Shown in pieces: positions 43,912-52,506 of a stretch of DNA of 64,000 nucleotides. Positions within the stretch are counted from its first letter, which is position 1. Each line of letters opens with the position of its first letter. Position numbers and translations under genes: made by a program. Under the pieces are notes generated by a model. That model had not been told where the DNA came from and did no database searches. It saw nothing but the letters and a program-made list of their open reading frames with translations. Origin of the DNA: Streptomyces piniterrae (GTDB taxonomy: Bacteria > Actinomycetota > Actinomycetes > Streptomycetales > Streptomycetaceae); contig NZ_SUMB01000001.1 in NCBI RefSeq assembly GCF_005048155.1, positions 310,001 through 374,000 on the forward strand, written 5' to 3'.

Positions 43912-45213
43912 ATGCCGGAACGCACCCACCGGACCGTGCGTGACCTGCGGCGCGCCAACCGCACCGCGGTTCTGCAACGGTTGTATTCCGACGGGCCCAT
44001 GAGCCGGCAGGCGCTCGTCCCCGCAACGGGACTCAGTTCAGGATCCATCAGCAATGTCGTCGCCGAACTCATCGAGGACGGGCTGCTGGAGGAGGCCGGC
44101 ATGCTCGAATCCGACGGCGGGCGGCCGCGTACCCTGCTGCGGGTGGCCCCGTCGAGCGGCTACCTGATCGGCGTGGACGTCGGCGAAACTCGGGTCAGGG
44201 TCGAGCTCTTCGACCTCACGCTCGGCGAACTGGCCCGCGCCGACCTGCCGTTGAGTGGCGACAACTACGACGTGAACCTGATAGCCCGTCATGTCGGCGC
44301 GGGGATAGCCACCGTGCTGAGGGACGGCGGCATCGCCCCCGACCGGCTGCTGGGCGTCGGCGTCGGAGTCCCCGGAATCCTGGAACGCGGCCGCCCCGGC
44401 GGCGCCGTCGTGCACGGCCAGACCATCGGCTGGCACGCCGTACCCCTGGAAGCCCTGCTGCGCGAGGCCGTCGAACTCCCCGCCGGCGTAGGGTTCTTCC
44501 TCAACAACGGCGCGAAGGCGCTCGGCCGGGCCGAAATGTGGTTCGGCGGCGGTCGCGGCGCCAAGGACGCGGTCATCGTGCTGCTCGGCTCCGGAGTCGG
44601 CGCCTGCATCGTCACCGACGGCGTCATCCACGGCGGCGAACGCAACAGCGCCGGCGAATGGGGACATCTGACGGTCAGCGTCCGCGGCCGGCGCTGCCGC
44701 TGCGGCGCCCGCGGCTGCCTGGAGGCGTACACCGGATCCGGGGCGCTGCTGGAACGCTGGCGGGAGGCGGGCGGCCGGCCACCGGAAGGCGCCGACGAGG
44801 AGGCGGGCGTGACGGCACTGGTGGCCGCCGCCCATCCGCAGGAGGCCGCCGTCCCGCCCGACCCCGTCGCCCGCGCCGTCCTGGACGAGACCGCCGAATA
44901 CCTCGGCGCCGGCATCTCCGATCTGATCAATCTCTTCAGCCCCGAACGCATCCTCATCGGCGGCTGGGCCGGCCTCCGGCTCGGCCCGCACCTCCTGCCC
45001 GCCGTCCGCGCCCACGCCACCGCATACGCCCTCGCCCACCCCGCCGGACGCGTCACCATCGGCATGGGGGAGCTCGGACCCGACGCGGTCACAGTGGGCG
45101 CCGCCACCCTGCCGCTCGCGGACTTCTTCGCGAACGGAGGGCGGCGAAGGGCGGCTGGCGCGGCTACTGGATGTTCAGCCGAGGGGGATGCCTCGGGTCG
45201 ACCGGGCAGCTGA
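43912..45213 (+). CDS. ROK-family transcriptional regulator
   Basis: A 433-residue protein with an N-terminal winged helix (RRANRTAVLQRLYSDGPMSRQAL; GLSSGSISNVVAELIEDGL) and a sugar-kinase-like ROK domain. IGVDVGETRVRVELFD, LLGVGVGVPGI and the zinc motif CRCGARGCLEAY are present. It is divergent from the beta-glucoside importer and probably represses it. The last 17 codons overlap the end of the convergent gene at 45164 by 50 bp. Confidence 0.9.
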   Translation: MPERTHRTVRDLRRANRTAVLQRLYSDGPMSRQALVPATGLSSGSISNVVAELIEDGLLEEAGMLESDGGRPRTLLRVAPSSGYLIGVDVGETRVRVELFDLTLGELARADLPLSGDNYDVNLIARHVGAGIATVLRDGGIAPDRLLGVGVGVPGILERGRPGGAVVHGQTIGWHAVPLEALLREAVELPAGVGFFLNNGAKALGRAEMWFGGGRGAKDAVIVLLGSGVGACIVTDGVIHGGERNSAGEWGHLTVSVRGRRCRCGARGCLEAYTGSGALLERWREAGGRPPEGADEEAGVTALVAAAHPQEAAVPPDPVARAVLDETAEYLGAGISDLINLFSPERILIGGWAGLRLGPHLLPAVRAHATAYALAHPAGRVTIGMGELGPDAVTVGAATLPLADFFANGGRRRAAGAATGCSAEGDASGRPGS

Positions 45214-46225
45214 AGATCCGCAGCGAGCCCCAGCGGCCGTGGGTCAAACCCGTCGGTGTGGCGGCGCCACCCCGCTCCACCGCCGTGTTCTCGACCGGCC
45301 GCCAGCTCCCGCTGCCCCCGTCCCATTCGCTGCTGGCGAGCGTGAGCAGTACGTCCATCGGGGCGCCGCACCGGCAGTCGACGGCTGCCGGGTCGGTGAG
45401 GTGCCAGGACGCCCAGCCACCCGCCTTGCAGCCGGGAGCGATCGACAGGTCGTACTGGTAGGCGTACTCGGTCTCGCTCTCCCACTCCTCGTCGAGGGCG
45501 TCCAGGCGGTCGCGGAGCGCCTCCGGAAGCAGATCCGCGTACTGGTACTCGGTGACCTGCTCGGGGTGCAGCACGCACGGGGTGGGGAGGTAGCAGTCCT
45601 TCGCGTCATGGGGCCGGGGAGGCGCCGTTCCGCTGTGGTCCGGCGCCGCCATGACGTCGGCCGCCCGGCGCCAGACGAGGTGGACCACCGGGCCGCAGTA
45701 GCGGGGCTGGCCGGGCGGGTTCTGATGATCCGTGGGGCACCACAGGACCTGAAGCAGGTCGGCCCCCGGCGGAAACGCCACCGTCGGGATGTCGCGGGCG
45801 TGCAGCTGGGCGACGGCGACCAGCGGGTTGGGCTCGCGATGGTCCTCCGGCTCGTACCACTGCGCGGTGTAGTTGACGAGATCGACGCTGCTCTTGCCCC
45901 GCAGGGCCGGGTCATCGAGCAGGGCACGCTCTCCCGCGGTGAGCCGCGACCCGAGCCCCGACCGCCGCCGCTCTTCCCGTTCTGCCTTCGCCCTCTTCAG
46001 CCTGGCGGTGAGCGACGGCTCCAACGGCTCGCCACGGCGCACCAGGGGCGGAGCGGAACAGGCCGGCCACGGCTCGTCGGCGGGCCACAGCAGCGGACCG
46101 CCGATCGAGCTGTCGGCCACCGACGGTGCCCCCGGCCTGGGGTGCAGCCGGGTCGTCTGCCTGGCATGGGCGGCCAGTTCGGGCAGCGCGGCGGTGACGT
46201 CGATGGGGCGGGGTGGAGTACGCAT
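45164..46225 (-). CDS. DUF1963-like hypothetical protein
   Basis: A 353-residue soluble protein. The N-terminal SSIGGPLLWPADEPWPAC and the later PLVAVAQLHARDIPTVAFPPGADLLQVLWCP are typical of the DUF1963/YwqG group, whose function is unknown. A Cys pair CRCGAP lies near the end. It starts 12 bp after the amidohydrolase stop, so it is probably the last gene of that operon. Confidence 0.65.
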   Translation of the reverse strand: MRTPPRPIDVTAALPELAAHARQTTRLHPRPGAPSVADSSIGGPLLWPADEPWPACSAPPLVRRGEPLEPSLTARLKRAKAEREERRRSGLGSRLTAGERALLDDPALRGKSSVDLVNYTAQWYEPEDHREPNPLVAVAQLHARDIPTVAFPPGADLLQVLWCPTDHQNPPGQPRYCGPVVHLVWRRAADVMAAPDHSGTAPPRPHDAKDCYLPTPCVLHPEQVTEYQYADLLPEALRDRLDALDEEWESETEYAYQYDLSIAPGCKAGGWASWHLTDPAAVDCRCGAPMDVLLTLASSEWDGGSGSWRPVENTAVERGGAATPTGLTHGRWGSLRIFSCPVDPRHPPRLNIQ

Positions 46226-46237
46226 CACCGGCGATTC

Positions 46238-47956
46238 TCATGCATCATCGGCCGCGTACACCCGCCGCCCCCCGACGAACGTCTGCAGGACGCGCGTCCC
46301 GGCGATCTCCTCGCTCGGCCCGTCGAACGGGTCGCGGTCGAGGACGACCAGGTCGGCGAGGTTCCCGGCCCTGATGCTGCCGGTGTCGTCGAGGTGGTTG
46401 GCGTATGCGCTGCCGGCCGTGTACGCGGCGAGCGCCGAGCCGAGGTCGATCCGCTGCTCGGGCAGGAAGACCGGCGCCGAGGGCGGCGCGTCCGGCGTAC
46501 GGCGGTTCACCGCGACATGCAGGGCGGCGATCGGGTCGGGCGAGCTGACCGGCCAGTCGCTGCCCGCCGCGAGCGTCGCCCCGGAGCGCAGCAGATCGGC
46601 GAACGGATACTGCCGGGCGGCGCGTTGGGCGCCCAGGAAAGGAATGGTCAGCTCGTCCATCTGCGGCTCGTGCGCGGCCCACAGCGCCTGGATGTTCGCC
46701 GTCGCCCCGAGCTCGCGGAAGCGCGGTATGTCATCGGGGTGGACGACCTGGAGATGGGCCAGGTGCGGCCGGGTGTCCCGCCGGCCGTTGGCTTGCCGCG
46801 CCGCCTCGACCGCGTCCAACGCCTCCCGCACGGCCCGGTCGCCCAGCGCATGGAAATGCACCTGGAACCCCTCGGCGTCCAGCCGGGTGACATACGTCCG
46901 CAGCTCATCGGGCTCGATGAACGAGATGCCGCTGTTGTCGGACGCGCAGCCGCACGCGGTGAGATACGGGCTCAGCATGGCCGCCGTGTGATTCTCCGCG
47001 ATCCCGTCCTGCATGATCTTCACGCTGGTCGCCCGGAGCAGTCCACCCGTCAACTCCCTTCTCCTATCGCGGAGTTCGTCGATCTGCTCGACGCCACGGG
47101 CCCGGTCCCACCACAGCGCCCCGGTCACCCGGGCGGTCAGCGTGCCGTCACGCCTGGCCGCGAGGTACGCGGGAGCCGGATCGGTCATGCCGGCGGCCCG
47201 GCCGAGTATCGCGTCCTGCCAGGCGGTCACCCCGTACGAATGCAGCAGGCGCTGCGCCCTGAGCAGGCCCGCGGTGCATTCGTCGAGCGTCGGTTCCGGG
47301 ATGAGTCCGGCCACCAACGCCATGGCCCCCTCCTGGAGCATTCCGGACGGCGCGCCCGCGGCGTCCCGCTCGATCCGCCCGTCGGCCGGGTCGGGAGTAC
47401 GGGAGGTGAGACCGGCCAGTTCCAGGGCGCGGGAGTTGGCCCAGCCCCCGTGGTGATCGCGGTTGACCAGGTAGACCGGGCGGTCGGGGACGAGAGCGTC
47501 CAGGAACTCCCGGGTCGGCTTGCCGCCGGGGAACGCCTCCAGGGACCAGCCGCCACCAGTGATCCACGGGGCATCCGGGTGGGCCACGGCGTAGGCGGCG
47601 ATCAGCTCGCGATACGCGTCCGCCGTGACCGCCGAGCTCAGATCGCACTGGCCCAACTCCAGCCCGCCGCCCACCGGATGGACATGCGCGTCCTGGAATC
47701 CGGGGATGAGCAGCTTGCCTCGTAGATCGACGATCTCCGTACCGGGGCCGATGAGCTCACGGATCTCCGCCTCGTGCCCGACGGCGACGATACGGTCCCC
47801 GCTGACGGCCACGGCGCCCACCCGGGGGCGCGCGGGGTCGACGGTGTGGACCCGGCCGGTGGTGTGCTCGGGAGCTGTGGTGTGGTCACGGCCGGAGAGG
47901 AAGACGAGGTCGGGGGCCGAGGTCGAGACCGGGGTGGGGCTGGCGTTCGGGGGCAT
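46238..47956 (-). CDS. Amidohydrolase family 3 (YtcJ-like)
   Basis: A 572-residue metal-dependent hydrolase. Metal ligands appear in IPGFQDAHVHPVGGGLELG, and further motifs are KIMQDGIAENHTA (the position of the bridging residue), VHFHALGDRAVREALDAVE and AGSDWPVSSPDPIAALHVAVNR. Members deacylate or hydrolyse small amides; substrate unknown. The N-terminus (first 20 residues) is Pro/Thr/Ser-rich. It is co-directional with the amino-acid permease upstream, suggesting uptake and breakdown of one compound. Confidence 0.88.
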   Translation of the reverse strand: MPPNASPTPVSTSAPDLVFLSGRDHTTAPEHTTGRVHTVDPARPRVGAVAVSGDRIVAVGHEAEIRELIGPGTEIVDLRGKLLIPGFQDAHVHPVGGGLELGQCDLSSAVTADAYRELIAAYAVAHPDAPWITGGGWSLEAFPGGKPTREFLDALVPDRPVYLVNRDHHGGWANSRALELAGLTSRTPDPADGRIERDAAGAPSGMLQEGAMALVAGLIPEPTLDECTAGLLRAQRLLHSYGVTAWQDAILGRAAGMTDPAPAYLAARRDGTLTARVTGALWWDRARGVEQIDELRDRRRELTGGLLRATSVKIMQDGIAENHTAAMLSPYLTACGCASDNSGISFIEPDELRTYVTRLDAEGFQVHFHALGDRAVREALDAVEAARQANGRRDTRPHLAHLQVVHPDDIPRFRELGATANIQALWAAHEPQMDELTIPFLGAQRAARQYPFADLLRSGATLAAGSDWPVSSPDPIAALHVAVNRRTPDAPPSAPVFLPEQRIDLGSALAAYTAGSAYANHLDDTGSIRAGNLADLVVLDRDPFDGPSEEIAGTRVLQTFVGGRRVYAADDA

Positions 47957-48013
47957 GCGGTTGCTGCTCCTAGGTGGGGGTGGCTGTGGGGTGCGGAGTA
48001 ACGGGGGGTGGCG

Positions 48014-49642
48014 CTATGGGGTCGTCCGGTCGCCCTCCTCGTCGATCGGCGGGCCGACACGGCCATCCGTCGGCGAGCCGACACGGTCGTCGATCGGCGG
48101 GCGGACACGGCCGTCCATCGTCGAGCCGACAGGGCCGTCCATCGGCAACGTGATCGCGTCCGCGTCCGTTCCGTGTCCCGTACGGAAATACGGGGCGCGG
48201 CGTACCCACTTGGCCCACGCGGCGACCGCCAGGCCCAGCAGCACGAAGAGCGCCGGCAGCGTGAGCATGAACCAGCCGTTGTCGGGGTTCGCGGCGAAAT
48301 GGTCGCTCATGGTCGCGTAGTTGACGACGAGGTAGCCGCCGAGCCCGAACAGGACCAGCGCGCTCGCCGCCGGGACGACCACGTCCCGTAGCGCGCGCAC
48401 CACCCCCTCGCGCAGGCTCGCGCGGAAGCGCACGGCGCAGGCCAGCGCGGTGAGTCCGTAGTAGAGGGCCACCGTGAGGCCGATGGAGTTGACGGCGGTG
48501 AGGATCATGTCGTTGAGCTCGGGAATGCCGACGGCGAGCACCGCCAGCAGTGCCGCGATGGCCATGATCAGCAGGGTTCCGGCGGCGGGCGACCCGTAGC
48601 GCGGGTGTACGCGCTGCCATATGGAGCCGAGCGTACGGTCCCGCCCCATGGCCAGCGCACCGCGCGCGGTGGGGATGACGCTGGACTGGAGGGAGGCGAA
48701 GGCGGAGCACATCAGCGCGGCCAGCGGCAGGGAGGCCCAGGGCTCCGGGGCCAGCCGGCTGCCCAGGAAGGTGAGCGCCTGCGGGCCGTTGCGGATGAGT
48801 TCGTCCGCGTCCATCACCCGCTGGAACGCGAGCGCGCCGACGAGGAACAGGCCGAGCATCGCGACCAGCGCGATCAGGCCGCCGCGCGCGGCGTCGGAAG
48901 CACTGCGGGTCTCCTCGTTGACGCTGAACGCGGCATCCCATCCCCAGTAGATGAACACCGCGAGCACCATTCCCTGCGCCAGCGCCGTCGGCGAGCCGAT
49001 CTCGAACGGGTTGAGCCAGGACAGCGAGAACGGCTGGTCGCCCACGATCAGGGCATAGCCGCAGAAGACCAGCAGGACCGCGTACTCGAAGATCAGCAGC
49101 CCCATTTGCAGCCGGGTCGCGGACCGGACGCCGGTGATCGCGGTGATCGTGACAACGACCAGCGCGACCAGGCCGACCGCGGTGCTGACGCCGGTCGAGG
49201 ACGGATCCAGTTCGAGTCCGAGCACGCTGCGCAGACCCAGCTTGTTGAGGAACTGGAGCACGACGGACCCGGTGACCGCACCCGTGTACGCCATGAAGAT
49301 CACGTTGCCGACCAGCACCACCCACCCGGTGAGAAACCCCGGCCAGGGGCCGATGGACCGGCCGACCCAGGTGTAGCCGCTGCCCATGTTCGGCTCGGAG
49401 CGGTTGAGCCGGGCGTACGACAGCGCGATACCGAGGATCGGGAGGAACGCGAGCAGCAGCAGGGCGGGGGTCTGCCGGCCGGCGTACGCGGCCAGTGCGC
49501 CCATCCCGATGCCGATGCTGGTCGTGGCGGCGGTACTCGACGCGGCGATCGCCACACCGTCCTTCACACCCAGCGATCGGCGCATCCTTGGCCGGCCGGG
49601 GTCCTGCGGCACCTTCTGCACCTGCTGCATTGCGGAGGGCAT
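48014..49642 (-). CDS. APC-superfamily amino-acid/amine permease
   Basis: A 542-residue membrane protein with about 12 spans (ALLLLAFLPILGIALSYARLN; GLVALVVVTITAITGV and so on). The N-terminal span carries the APC helix-break pattern IGIGMGALAAYAG. The C-terminal 40 residues are eight-residue MDGxVGxP-type repeats from a 24-bp DNA repeat. ATG 49642 is set by AAGGAG; the frame is open upstream. Divergent from the TetR gene. Confidence 0.88.
   Translation of the reverse strand: MPSAMQQVQKVPQDPGRPRMRRSLGVKDGVAIAASSTAATTSIGIGMGALAAYAGRQTPALLLLAFLPILGIALSYARLNRSEPNMGSGYTWVGRSIGPWPGFLTGWVVLVGNVIFMAYTGAVTGSVVLQFLNKLGLRSVLGLELDPSSTGVSTAVGLVALVVVTITAITGVRSATRLQMGLLIFEYAVLLVFCGYALIVGDQPFSLSWLNPFEIGSPTALAQGMVLAVFIYWGWDAAFSVNEETRSASDAARGGLIALVAMLGLFLVGALAFQRVMDADELIRNGPQALTFLGSRLAPEPWASLPLAALMCSAFASLQSSVIPTARGALAMGRDRTLGSIWQRVHPRYGSPAAGTLLIMAIAALLAVLAVGIPELNDMILTAVNSIGLTVALYYGLTALACAVRFRASLREGVVRALRDVVVPAASALVLFGLGGYLVVNYATMSDHFAANPDNGWFMLTLPALFVLLGLAVAAWAKWVRRAPYFRTGHGTDADAITLPMDGPVGSTMDGRVRPPIDDRVGSPTDGRVGPPIDEEGDRTTP
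48042..48140. repeat. 24-bp tandem repeat, four copies, in permease C-terminus
   Basis: CCGACACGG-like marks occur at 48054, 48078, 48102 and 48126, exactly 24 bp apart. The repeat is in frame and adds eight residues per unit. Confidence 0.8.
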
Positions 49643-49846
49643 GGCACTCACTCCTTGGGCGGGGCGGGCGGGGTGGGGTGGAGCGAGGGGGTGGGGCGAG
49701 GTCTCCTGCGTGCGCCGATAAAACAGTCCGCCCAAGCTTGTGTCAACGATGTTGACGTAATGTGGTGATTAACTTGCCCGGGTGTGGGCGGCATCGGCGG
49801 GCGAGGCCCGAGCGGTCCCGGAGTGGGAGCGGAGCGGAGGGGCGGC

Positions 49847-50641
49847 ATGACGGAGAGCGATCACGTTCCGGGGGAGCGCGGATCGGGTGAGCGGGACCCG
49901 GGGGAGCGTGGATCGAGCGATCGTGCCCCGGTGGAACGTGCCCCGATGAAGCGTGTCCCGGTGGAGCGCAAGCGGCGGCGGCCGACCGGCTCGGGCGTGG
50001 TCCTGTCCGTGGATCTCATCGTCGACACGGCGCGTGAACTCATCGACGCCCAGGGGGCCCAGGCTTTCACCGTGCGGAAACTCGGCGCCGCCCTCGGTGC
50101 CGATCCGTCCGCCGTCTACCGCTACTTCCGCAACACCGAGGAGCTGCTGCTGGCACTGGCCGACCGCCTCATCGGTGAGTCCATGGCCGACTTCGCACTC
50201 AGCGGCGACTGGGCCGCCGACCTGCGTGAACTGTGCCTGTGCGCCTACCGTTCCGCGCTCCGGCATCCGCAGATCGCCGCGTTCAGCACCATCCGCGTCA
50301 CGGGCCGCCCCCACGAGCAACGCGCCGTCGAGACGGGCGTCGGCCTGCTGCTCCAGGCCGGTTTCGACGACGCCACCGCCGTACGGCACTACCACACGCT
50401 CATCGACACCGTCCTGGGCCACGCGGCGCTGGACGCAGGTGTGGCGCGGCTGGCCCCGGCGCAGCGCGCGGCGGACGAGCGGGCGTGGCAGGCCGCGTAC
50501 GGAGCCCTGCCAGCCGACGAGTACCCGAGCCTGCATCGCGTACGGGAGCACTTGCCGCTGATGGCGGGGTCGGCCGTCGAGCCCGCGCTGGATCTCCTCC
50601 TCGCGGCGCTGAAAGGGGAGGCGGCGGGGCGGGAGCGGTGA
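49847..50641 (+). CDS. TetR-family regulator with repetitive N-terminus
   Basis: A 264-residue regulator. The helix-turn-helix FTVRKLGAALGADPSAVYRYFRNTEELL lies at about residues 75-103, unusually far in. It is preceded by a 45-residue charged tail with PGERG/PVER-type repeats encoded by 49868-49975. A C-terminal TetR_C-like helical domain follows. GGAGGGG precedes ATG 49847. It is divergent from the permease-amidohydrolase operon and is its probable regulator. Confidence 0.88.
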   Translation: MTESDHVPGERGSGERDPGERGSSDRAPVERAPMKRVPVERKRRRPTGSGVVLSVDLIVDTARELIDAQGAQAFTVRKLGAALGADPSAVYRYFRNTEELLLALADRLIGESMADFALSGDWAADLRELCLCAYRSALRHPQIAAFSTIRVTGRPHEQRAVETGVGLLLQAGFDDATAVRHYHTLIDTVLGHAALDAGVARLAPAQRAADERAWQAAYGALPADEYPSLHRVREHLPLMAGSAVEPALDLLLAALKGEAAGRER

Positions 50642-50647
50642 GCGGGC

Positions 50648-51049
50648 TCATGGGCGCCCCGCGCCGAGCACCTCCAGGTAGTGCGGGCTGTACATGATGC
50701 CGAGGATGTTCCCGAACGGATCGACCACGGAAGCGGTCACGAACCCCGCGCCACGTTCGGTGACCGGCTGATACTCCTTCGCACCCATCGCGAGCAATTT
50801 CTCGAGAGCGGCCATGACGTCGTCGACGTGCCAATGCATCACGGCACCGCCCGAGCCGCTCGCCGCGCCGCCTTCCGGTGCATAGCGCCTGTCGATCAGA
50901 CCCAGCTCATGCTGATAATCGCCGAGCCGGAATTCGGCGTACCCCGGCCGCTCGAAGTACGGGTCGATACCGAGCAGTTCGGCGTACCAACTCTTCGCCG
51001 CGGCCAGATCGTCCGCCCAGAAACTGATCGTGCTGAACCCTCGCAACAT
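50648..51049 (-). CDS. VOC-family protein
   Basis: A 133-residue glyoxalase-fold protein: MLRGFSTISFWADDLAAAKSWYAELLGID, then VMHWHVDDVMAALEKLLAMGAKEY and VVDPFGNILGIMYSPHYLEVLG. It converges on the TetR gene. The upstream region has the repeat at 51113-51148. Substrate unknown. Confidence 0.85.
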   Translation of the reverse strand: MLRGFSTISFWADDLAAAKSWYAELLGIDPYFERPGYAEFRLGDYQHELGLIDRRYAPEGGAASGSGGAVMHWHVDDVMAALEKLLAMGAKEYQPVTERGAGFVTASVVDPFGNILGIMYSPHYLEVLGAGRP

Positions 51050-51353
51050 TTCCTGCCCCTTCCCAAAGCCCGAAGTCTGGAGCCCTGACCTTAGGAGCGA
51101 TATAGGACAGAAGCTGTCCCACTTACTGTCCCACTTGCTGTCCCACTTCCAAGGACCACCCCATGGATGAAATTCATCACCCCTGCCAGGCGCGTCAAAT
51201 CAGGACATTGGGCGTGAAAATTCGCCGAGATAGTGCCGCTTTAGCCGCCTGTCCCGATGGGGCTCGGCCTCCTTTTCCACCTGACGCTTCCTCAATCCCA
51301 GCCCTCTTGGTAGACACGTCCGAATCATCCGTAAGTGGTATGGGAAGCGCACC
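51050..51353. other. Intergenic region between VOC gene and small hypothetical genes
   Basis: This 304-bp gap contains the 12-bp repeat array listed at 51113-51148 and a GGACAG-AAG-CTGTCC inverted repeat overlapping its left end (about 51105-51119). No other feature was recognised. Confidence 0.5.
51113..51148. repeat. 12-bp tandem repeat, three copies
   Basis: GCTGTCCCACTT, ACTGTCCCACTT and GCTGTCCCACTT follow one another without gaps. They lie 64-99 bp upstream of the VOC ATG (minus strand), a plausible promoter position. Confidence 0.75.
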
Positions 51354-51590
51354 ATGATCGACCGCAACACCTCGGACCACCAGATATTCGAGTTCGACCT
51401 CACCGAGCACGAAACCCGGCGGCGCACCGAAGTCCTCGCCGCGCTGGGGGACACCTGGGACCCCGTCGCGGTGCTGGAGGCCGAGACGGAGGCCAACCGG
51501 CTCCTGTACTCCGGCCTGGACGCGGAGCAGCAGGCCACCTACGAGATGCTGGTCGCCGCGGGTGTCCTGCCGGCCTCCGGGCGGGAGTGA
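51354..51590 (+). CDS. Small protein, DUF6400-like
   Basis: A 78-residue helical protein (FEFDLTEHETRRRTEVLAAL; YSGLDAEQQATYEMLVAAGV). I recall this pattern as a small Streptomyces family (DUF6400); function unknown. GGGAAG precedes the ATG. The next small gene starts two bases after its stop. Confidence 0.65.
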   Translation: MIDRNTSDHQIFEFDLTEHETRRRTEVLAALGDTWDPVAVLEAETEANRLLYSGLDAEQQATYEMLVAAGVLPASGRE

Positions 51591-51592
51591 CC

Positions 51593-51823
51593 ATGATCCC
51601 GCTCGACCCCACCGCCGATATCGGCCGCCGGGCCTGGGTCCCGTGCCCTCGATGCCATGATCACCGGGACTGCACGAGCTGCCTCGATGGCCGTACATGC
51701 AGAGACCACTGGCGCTATCTGCTGTCGAACAAGGGCAGTGTGCTGCATTTGCAGTGCCCCAACTGCACCCACCTGTGGGCCTGGGAATCGGAATTCGGGG
51801 CGGGCAGCCGCACGGCCTCCTGA
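51593..51823 (+). CDS. Small Cys-rich protein
   Basis: A 76-residue protein with CPRC, CTSC and CPNC pairs plus two His (CHDHRDC), suggesting a double zinc-binding site. It starts two bases after the preceding stop, so it is probably translated with the DUF6400-like protein. Not recognised further. Confidence 0.6.
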   Translation: MIPLDPTADIGRRAWVPCPRCHDHRDCTSCLDGRTCRDHWRYLLSNKGSVLHLQCPNCTHLWAWESEFGAGSRTAS

Positions 51824-52130
51824 GGGCGAGTCCGGCAACGCCTCGATGAGGTCAGACGGTTAAGAGCCGATCGCTCACAGTCACGACCATGGCGGGAAAG
51901 CCGCTGCGAGGGGCGAGGCGGCCTCCAGGGCCGCGTCTTGCCGACCAGCAGGCCGGGCGGGCATGCCGCCGAGGTGCGGCCGCTCAGGGCCCCTCCGCTC
52001 GTTCCACCGCTCCTGAGGCGCTGCGGGCAGGCCTGGGAGACCATGGATATGCGTCCAGATATGGCGGGCGCGCGGCGGCGGAGGCGGAGCTGCGCTTCAG
52101 GCCCCTGCAGAGCCTTGTAGGGAGGCCACC
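51824..52130. other. Intergenic region with no recognised feature
   Basis: This 307-bp gap is GC-rich with several open frames but none with a good start site. It must contain the promoter of the 52131 gene. Nothing else seen. Confidence 0.4.
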
Positions 52131-52364
52131 ATGGAGGATTACCCGGAAAGCTACGAGCTGGTATTTCAGGCGTCCGTCGTGGAAGACGACGTGGTGACCG
52201 TCCGGCGCACCGAAAAGGCAGGCGCGGGCGGATACCCGATCTACGAGGACGAGACCGGAATCGTACGCGCGGAGATCAGCGACCGGGGAGAGGTGCGCAT
52301 GCTGGCCAGCGGCGGTCACCAAGTGCTCCGGGCGCCGCTGATGGCGCGGCCGCTGACCCCTTGA
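52131..52364 (+). CDS. Small protein, DUF6296-like
   Basis: A 77-residue protein (ESYELVFQASVVEDDVVTV; GGYPIYEDETGIVRAEISDR) that matches what I recall of DUF6296, a small Streptomyces family of unknown function, probably all-beta. GGAGGCCACC precedes ATG 52131. Confidence 0.7.
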   Translation: MEDYPESYELVFQASVVEDDVVTVRRTEKAGAGGYPIYEDETGIVRAEISDRGEVRMLASGGHQVLRAPLMARPLTP

Positions 52365-52439
52365 CCGGCTCTGACCAGCCTGACCGGGCTGTAGCTCACA
52401 GCCCGAAGTCCGGCTTCGCGGCCGACTGCTAACCTCGAC

Positions 52440-52456
52440 TTGCGCGAATCACGCAA
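52440..52456. promoter_or_regulatory. DeoR operator 1
   Basis: TTGCGCGAATCACGCAA is a 17-bp near-palindrome upstream of the DeoR gene. A close match lies upstream of the kinase gene at 53352-53368. Confidence 0.75.
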
Positions 52457-52506
52457 CTAGCCCACCGGGAGCGGGTGGTGGGTGGCAGGCAGAGGCGGGC
52501 AGTGAA

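Noticed and set aside
45188..47725. 845-codon open frame on the plus strand
   Set aside because: It runs antisense to the amidohydrolase and DUF1963-like genes, which have clear motifs. Long antisense frames are expected from GC-biased codon use.
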